In this document: positions 1 through 2,938 of the stretch, in pieces | Position numbering within the stretch: position 1 is the stretch's first letter | Layout: each line of letters begins with the position of its first letter | Source: JAAEQG01 sp023133475 | GTDB taxonomy: Bacteria > Planctomycetota > Phycisphaerae > UBA1845 | Assembly (NCBI GenBank): GCA_030631415.1 | Contig: DAOVLE010000271.1 | Span: forward strand, 1 to 5,935 | Direction of reading: 5' to 3' | DNA: 5,935 nt | Position numbers and translations under genes: made by a program | The notes under the pieces: generated by a model | The model's input: the letters and a program-made list of their open reading frames with translations, nothing else | Database searches by the model: none | What the model was told of the DNA's origin: nothing

Positions 1-622
1 CATACGCCGAACCGGAGTTGATGTCGTTGTCGTCGTCCAAGTATGCCCCAATAACGGCGGTGTCACCGGAGATGGACACGGAGTGGCCGAACTTGTCACC
101 CGCCGCACCGTCGGAAGCGAGAAGCTTGGCCTCCTCCACCCAGTTCAAACCGTCAAAGCGGAACACGTACGCCGAACCGGCGCTCCCGTTGTCGTCGTAT
201 GCCCCAATAACGGCGGTGTCACCGGAGATGGACACGGAGTTGCCGAAATGGTCAATTGCCACACCGTCGGAGGCGAGAAGCTTGGCCTCCTCCACCCAGT
301 TCAAACCGTCGAAGCGGAACACGTACGCCGAACCGGAATAGCTGCCGTTGTCGTCGTCCCCGTATGCCCCAATAACGGCGGTGTCGCCGGAGATGGACAC
401 GGAGTAGCCGAACCTGTCATCCTCCGCACCGTCGGAGGCGACAAGCTTGGCCTCCTCCACCCAGTTCAAACCGTTGAAGCGGAACACATACGCCGAGCCG
501 GAGTCGTCATCGTTATCGTCGTCAAGGAGTGCCCCAATAACGGCGGTGTCACCGGAGATGGACACGGAGTTGCCGAAATAGTCACCCGCTGCACCATCGG
601 AGGCGAGAAACTTGGCCAGCTC
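1..622 (-). repeat. FG-GAP-type repeat array, continues past left edge
   Basis: From residue 561 the downstream protein carries tandem units containing FGNSVSISGDTAVIGA, an acidic loop, SGSAYVFRF and GLNWVEEAKL.ASDG. These are bacterial FG-GAP repeats, related to integrin-alpha beta-propeller blades. Four copies of the core are visible, with matching DNA points at 547, 382, 217 and 61, giving periods of 165, 165 and 156 bp (55, 55 and 52 residues). The copies are very similar at DNA level, with stretches of about 20 bases unchanged, which points to recent duplication or gene conversion. A full propeller needs about seven blades, so more units are expected to the left. Confidence 0.9.
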
Positions 623-2302
623 GTTGGCGACGCAGTCGAACTCGCACTCATCGGGAACGCTGTTGCCGTTGTCGTCCAAACTGCTCCCCTCGGCGATATC
701 GCATTCGTCGGGGACCTGGTTTGCGTTGCAATCCTCGCTCGTCCCACCCGCGATGTCCTGGCTGTCGGGCAGGCCGTTGAAGTTGCAGTCCCGAACCTCG
801 TAAGTACCCATGTCCACGATAGGGGGCGTCCCGCTCCCTATGTTGGGCATCAGAGGAACATCCACAAAGCGCGACCCCCCATCCAGGTCGAACGGGACAG
901 GCTCGGTTGTATTGCCGTCTCCATCAAGGTCGGTGGTATCATCCGGAACGGCGTAGTTGTCCCCCGAATCGATACATGGTGAGCCAAGAGCCAGCCGCAG
1001 ATCGTCATCGTGCGTCCCGGGGATATTGTCCTCGCCGTCGGCATCCACAAACAGCGGATCCATGTCCAGGTTCCCAGTCCCGGACCAGCCGCCCTGAATC
1101 AGACTGTAGCTGATGCTGAGTGTACCGCTCTCATTAAGAATCCCAGCGCTCGCACCACCGTTTTGCCAGAAAATGCAGTTCCCTATGATGGGGTCGCTGG
1201 TGCAGTACTCCTCCTCGACGTTGTACAGTGCTTCACCCAGAGAACCTGCCGTATTCTCGCTAAAGGTGCAGTTGGCAAGGGTAGGCTCGCTCGTGGCATA
1301 CGCATAAGAGCCGTACTTATTGGACGTGTTGTAGATTCCCCCTCCGTCCGTCGTTGCAAAGTTCCCGCTGAATCTACAGCTAACTAAGCTGGGACTGCTG
1401 ATGGCATTAGACGTACTGGAGTGGGAGTAACCACCGCCTGCCGCCGAGACGTTATACAGCCCGCCACCGAATTGTGCCATATTCTCGCTGAATGTGCAAC
1501 TGACCAGGTCCGGGTTACTATAGACATACCCGTGTGAAGAGCTGTAAGCGTAGTTGTATATGCCACCACCCGACCCGGTCGCCACATTCCCCAAGAAAGT
1601 GCAATTAGACAGTTGCGGACTGCTGTTGTAATTGTACATCCCACCGCCGTCAGAGCTGGAGTTGCCGCTGAATGTGCAACCGCTCAGCGTCGTGTTGTCG
1701 CCGGTGTTGTAAACCCCACCGCCGTCGATGGCGGAGTTCAAATCAAAGAAGCAATTGAGCAGCGTGGGGCCGCCGTTGGTGAACAACCCGCCGCCGTGGC
1801 CGGAGGATCCGTCCCCGTCCGCATTCCCGCCGGTGATCTCGAACCCATCGAAGATGGCTGTCGAGTCGATGCTGCTCCCGGCGAACAGGACATGGTAGCT
1901 GTTTTCTTCGAGTCCGTTGGTGCCCACATCGTCCCCGTTGAGGTCCCCGCTGAGAACCGTCCCGTTGGTGGCTGGATTGGGGTTTCGCAGGTCCGGGTTG
2001 GCTGCCCCGAGCCCGGCATACCCGCCTTTGACCGCCACACCGTTGATCAGCGGGAACGAGAGCACTCGCGGGCCGTCCTCGCCCGCCGGGCGGTAGACCC
2101 CCCGTGCGACACGGATTTCGCCGACGCCCCCCGCCGTCGCCTGGCTTAAGGCCGGGGTCAGGCTGTCGTAGGCGGTAGCCCAGCTCAACCCATCGCCGCC
2201 CGCCGTCGCGTCGTCATCGACATACAAGACCGTCTGGGCTTGGCCCACCGCCGCAGCCAGTGCCACAATTGCCAACCCGATTCTGCTTGGGGTGCAAACC
2301 AT
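1..2302 (-). CDS. Secreted beta-helix / DCNxN / FG-GAP repeat protein, 3' end outside window
   Basis: The frame is open from ATG at 2302 to the left edge (767 residues, no stop). The start is supported by AGGAGG seven bases upstream and by an immediate signal peptide. Visible parts: signal peptide (1-22); an N-terminal segment beginning LYVDDDA with SWATAY, typical of planctomycete beta-helix proteins (about 25-160), which also contains TVLSGDLNGDD and FDGFEITGGNA; seven beta-helix turns with FxxN and GGGxYN motifs (about 168-385); a choice-of-anchor-Q-like stretch from SYSLIQGG to VDMGTYE (398-502); three DCNxN-type repeats (505-550); and FG-GAP repeats from 561 onward. Known of these families: exported, adhesive or structural, with no catalytic role. 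No active-site motif was seen. The function is inferred to be extracellular or surface-associated. It lies 63 bp downstream of the other large repeat gene on the same strand. The C-terminus, and any anchor or sorting signal, is outside the window. Confidence 0.95.
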   Translation of the reverse strand, partial: MVCTPSRIGLAIVALAAAVGQAQTVLYVDDDATAGGDGLSWATAYDSLTPALSQATAGGVGEIRVARGVYRPAGEDGPRVLSFPLINGVAVKGGYAGLGAANPDLRNPNPATNGTVLSGDLNGDDVGTNGLEENSYHVLFAGSSIDSTAIFDGFEITGGNADGDGSSGHGGGLFTNGGPTLLNCFFDLNSAIDGGGVYNTGDNTTLSGCTFSGNSSSDGGGMYNYNSSPQLSNCTFLGNVATGSGGGIYNYAYSSSHGYVYSNPDLVSCTFSENMAQFGGGLYNVSAAGGGYSHSSTSNAISSPSLVSCRFSGNFATTDGGGIYNTSNKYGSYAYATSEPTLANCTFSENTAGSLGEALYNVEEEYCTSDPIIGNCIFWQNGGASAGILNESGTLSISYSLIQGGWSGTGNLDMDPLFVDADGEDNIPGTHDDDLRLALGSPCIDSGDNYAVPDDTTDLDGDGNTTEPVPFDLDGGSRFVDVPLMPNIGSGTPPIVDMGTYEVRDCNFNGLPDSQDIAGGTSEDCNANQVPDECDIAEGSSLDDNGNSVPDECEFDCVANELAKFLASDGAAGDYFGNSVSISGDTAVIGALLDDDNDDDSGSAYVFRFNGLNWVEEAKLVASDGAEDDRFGYSVSISGDTAVIGAYGDDDNGSYSGSAYVFRFDGLNWVEEAKLLASDGVAIDHFGNSVSISGDTAVIGAYDDNGSAGSAYVFRFDGLNWVEEAKLLASDGAAGDKFGHSVSISGDTAVIGAYLDDDNDINSGSAY
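640..790 (-). repeat. Three DCNxN-type repeats linking beta-helix and FG-GAP array
   Basis: Residues 505 to about 555 read DCNFNGLPDSQDI, DCNANQVPDECDI and DDNGNSVPDECEF. The consensus DCNxNGxPDECDI is a hallmark of planctomycete extracellular proteins and is abundant in the neighbouring gene. The first unit lacks the second Cys (SQ in place of EC). The third lacks the first (DDN in place of DCN), but a Cys follows three residues after its PDEC cysteine (EFDC). The segment probably acts as a rigid, possibly calcium- and disulphide-stabilised spacer; that role is inferred. Confidence 0.8.
797..1111 (-). other. Choice-of-anchor-Q-like segment following the beta-helix
   Basis: Residues 398-502 run from SYSLIQGG through MDPLFVDADGED, DDLRLALGSPCIDSGDN and DLDGDGNTTEP to VDMGTYE. 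This order (a 'SLIQGG' strand, 'DPLFVD', 'LxLGSPCIDSG', 'D.DG', 'DMGxYE') is what is commonly seen closing the beta-helix in planctomycete proteins labelled choice-of-anchor Q. It probably caps the solenoid. The family assignment is from memory of the motif order, not from a profile search. Confidence 0.65.
1150..1801 (-). repeat. Pmp-like right-handed beta-helix repeats (seven turns)
   Basis: About residues 168-385 of the downstream protein repeat the pattern GGGxYN ... NCTFSGN. The turn motifs in order include GGGLFT, GGGVYN, GGGMYN, GGGIYN, GGGLYN, GGGIYN and the degenerate GEALYN. The FxxN motifs include FSGN, FLGN, FSEN, FSGN, FSEN and FWQN. This matches the FxxN plus GGx[ILV] signature of chlamydial polymorphic outer membrane protein repeats and of planctomycete beta-helix proteins. 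Turn length grows from about 25 to about 40 residues in the middle because of Ser/Tyr/Asn-rich insertions after GGGxYN. The last turn loses the GGG, consistent with the end of the solenoid. Confidence 0.8.
2237..2302 (-). other. Sec-type signal peptide of the beta-helix protein
   Basis: The first 22 residues have a short basic N-region with Arg7, a hydrophobic core (IGLAIVALAAAVG) and a small-residue cleavage context ending GQA, before mature sequence QTVLYVDDDA. This predicts Sec export. The exact cleavage site is a judgement by eye; cleavage one or two residues later is possible. A lipobox is not apparent: Cys3 is too early to be a lipoprotein cysteine. Confidence 0.8.
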
Positions 2303-2365
2303 CTTCGTTCCTCCTCAAAAACAGCCGCTGTCCGATGAAACCAAAAGTAACTCTTGAGCCGCGCA
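2303..2365. other. Intergenic gap between the two repeat genes (63 bp)
   Basis: This short gap lies between the TAG stop of the upstream gene and the ATG of the downstream gene. It contains the Shine-Dalgarno and a small palindrome (2321-2331, acagccgctgt) followed on the minus strand by a run of T. The hairpin would have only four base pairs with a three-base loop. No recognisable -35/-10 promoter is evident. The short spacing allows co-transcription of the two genes, but the gap is also long enough to hide a promoter. Confidence 0.6.
2310..2315 (-). promoter_or_regulatory. Shine-Dalgarno AGGAGG for the downstream gene
   Basis: On the minus strand AGGAGG precedes ATG at 2302 by seven bases (aacgaag). 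It is a near-perfect anti-16S complement at standard spacing and fixes the start codon, which is also where the signal peptide begins. Confidence 0.85.
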
Positions 2366-2938
2366 CTACGGAGCAAAGACCGCCTGGAACGCGGCGAAGT
2401 CAGCCAGATCGACATCCCCGTCATGGTCGGCGTCTACACACAGGCAATCTTCCGTCAGGCCAACCGCCGGCCCACTCAGGCAACTCTCAAACATAAGCAA
2501 ATCCGTCAGATCAACATCACCGTCATTATCCAAGTCGCCGTCATAGGCCGACAACCCCGCACGCAACACACGGAAGCCCACGTAGTTTTTGGCTTCTGCG
2601 TAAGAGTTGCGCCAGGTGGCTTTCAGGCCGCTCCCGAACGAATTGAACGCCCCGCCGCGGACCGCGTGGGTCAGAGCTGAGCCGGACGCCTTGTCCTGGA
2701 CCCACTCCCACACGTTCCCCGACATGTCGTACAAACCGTAGGTGTTATCAGTGTCCCGGACAGTAAACGTTTCGGGCGGCGTAACCCACCAGCCGAAGAC
2801 CGCATCATCCCACGTCCGCTCTCCGTCGAGCCCGTAGAAGCCCACCGGCGTCGGGCTGTTATCGAACGGATCACCGCTGCCGGACCAGTTGGCATCGACC
2901 GAACTGAGCACGTCGCGACCGAAGCCGTACTGCCAATG
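2366..2938 (-). pseudogene. Displaced 3' portion of the giant gene (SUMF1 C-terminus plus dockerin-like tail)
   Basis: This frame holds HWQYGFGRD, DNTYGLYDMSGNVWEWV, AVRGGAFN and YVGFRVLRAG, the expected second half of a SUMF1/FGE-sulfatase domain, followed by two calcium loops and TAG. It continues the upstream frame, which has NEWHKAAAYDGDVEG just before the break. A gene caller may report a separate small gene starting from an ATG near 2977, but its first residues (MAQSRSLRRGCRG) are out-of-frame sequence of the upstream half, so it is a fragment and not an independent gene. Confidence 0.85.

Noticed and set aside
1..600. Regular repeats as a CRISPR array
   Set aside because: The 156-165-bp periods are coding and translate to FG-GAP units. 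There are no short palindromic repeats with unique spacers.
83..982. A 299-codon plus-strand open frame opposite the FG-GAP array, and others at 2971-4038 and 4450-5475
   Set aside because: They lie wholly antisense to recognisable coding repeats and show repeat-derived Val/Ala/Ile-rich sequence without a recognisable family or a good ribosome binding site.
2321..2331. Palindrome followed by T-run on the minus strand, as a possible rho-independent terminator between the genes
   Set aside because: The real stem is only four base pairs with a three-base loop and the T-run is short. It also lies directly against the Shine-Dalgarno of the next gene. Too weak to call.
2185..2424. Small minus-strand open frame spanning the gap between the genes
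   Set aside because: It is out of frame with the signal peptide start at 2302, overlaps the ends of both real genes, and shows no recognisable family.
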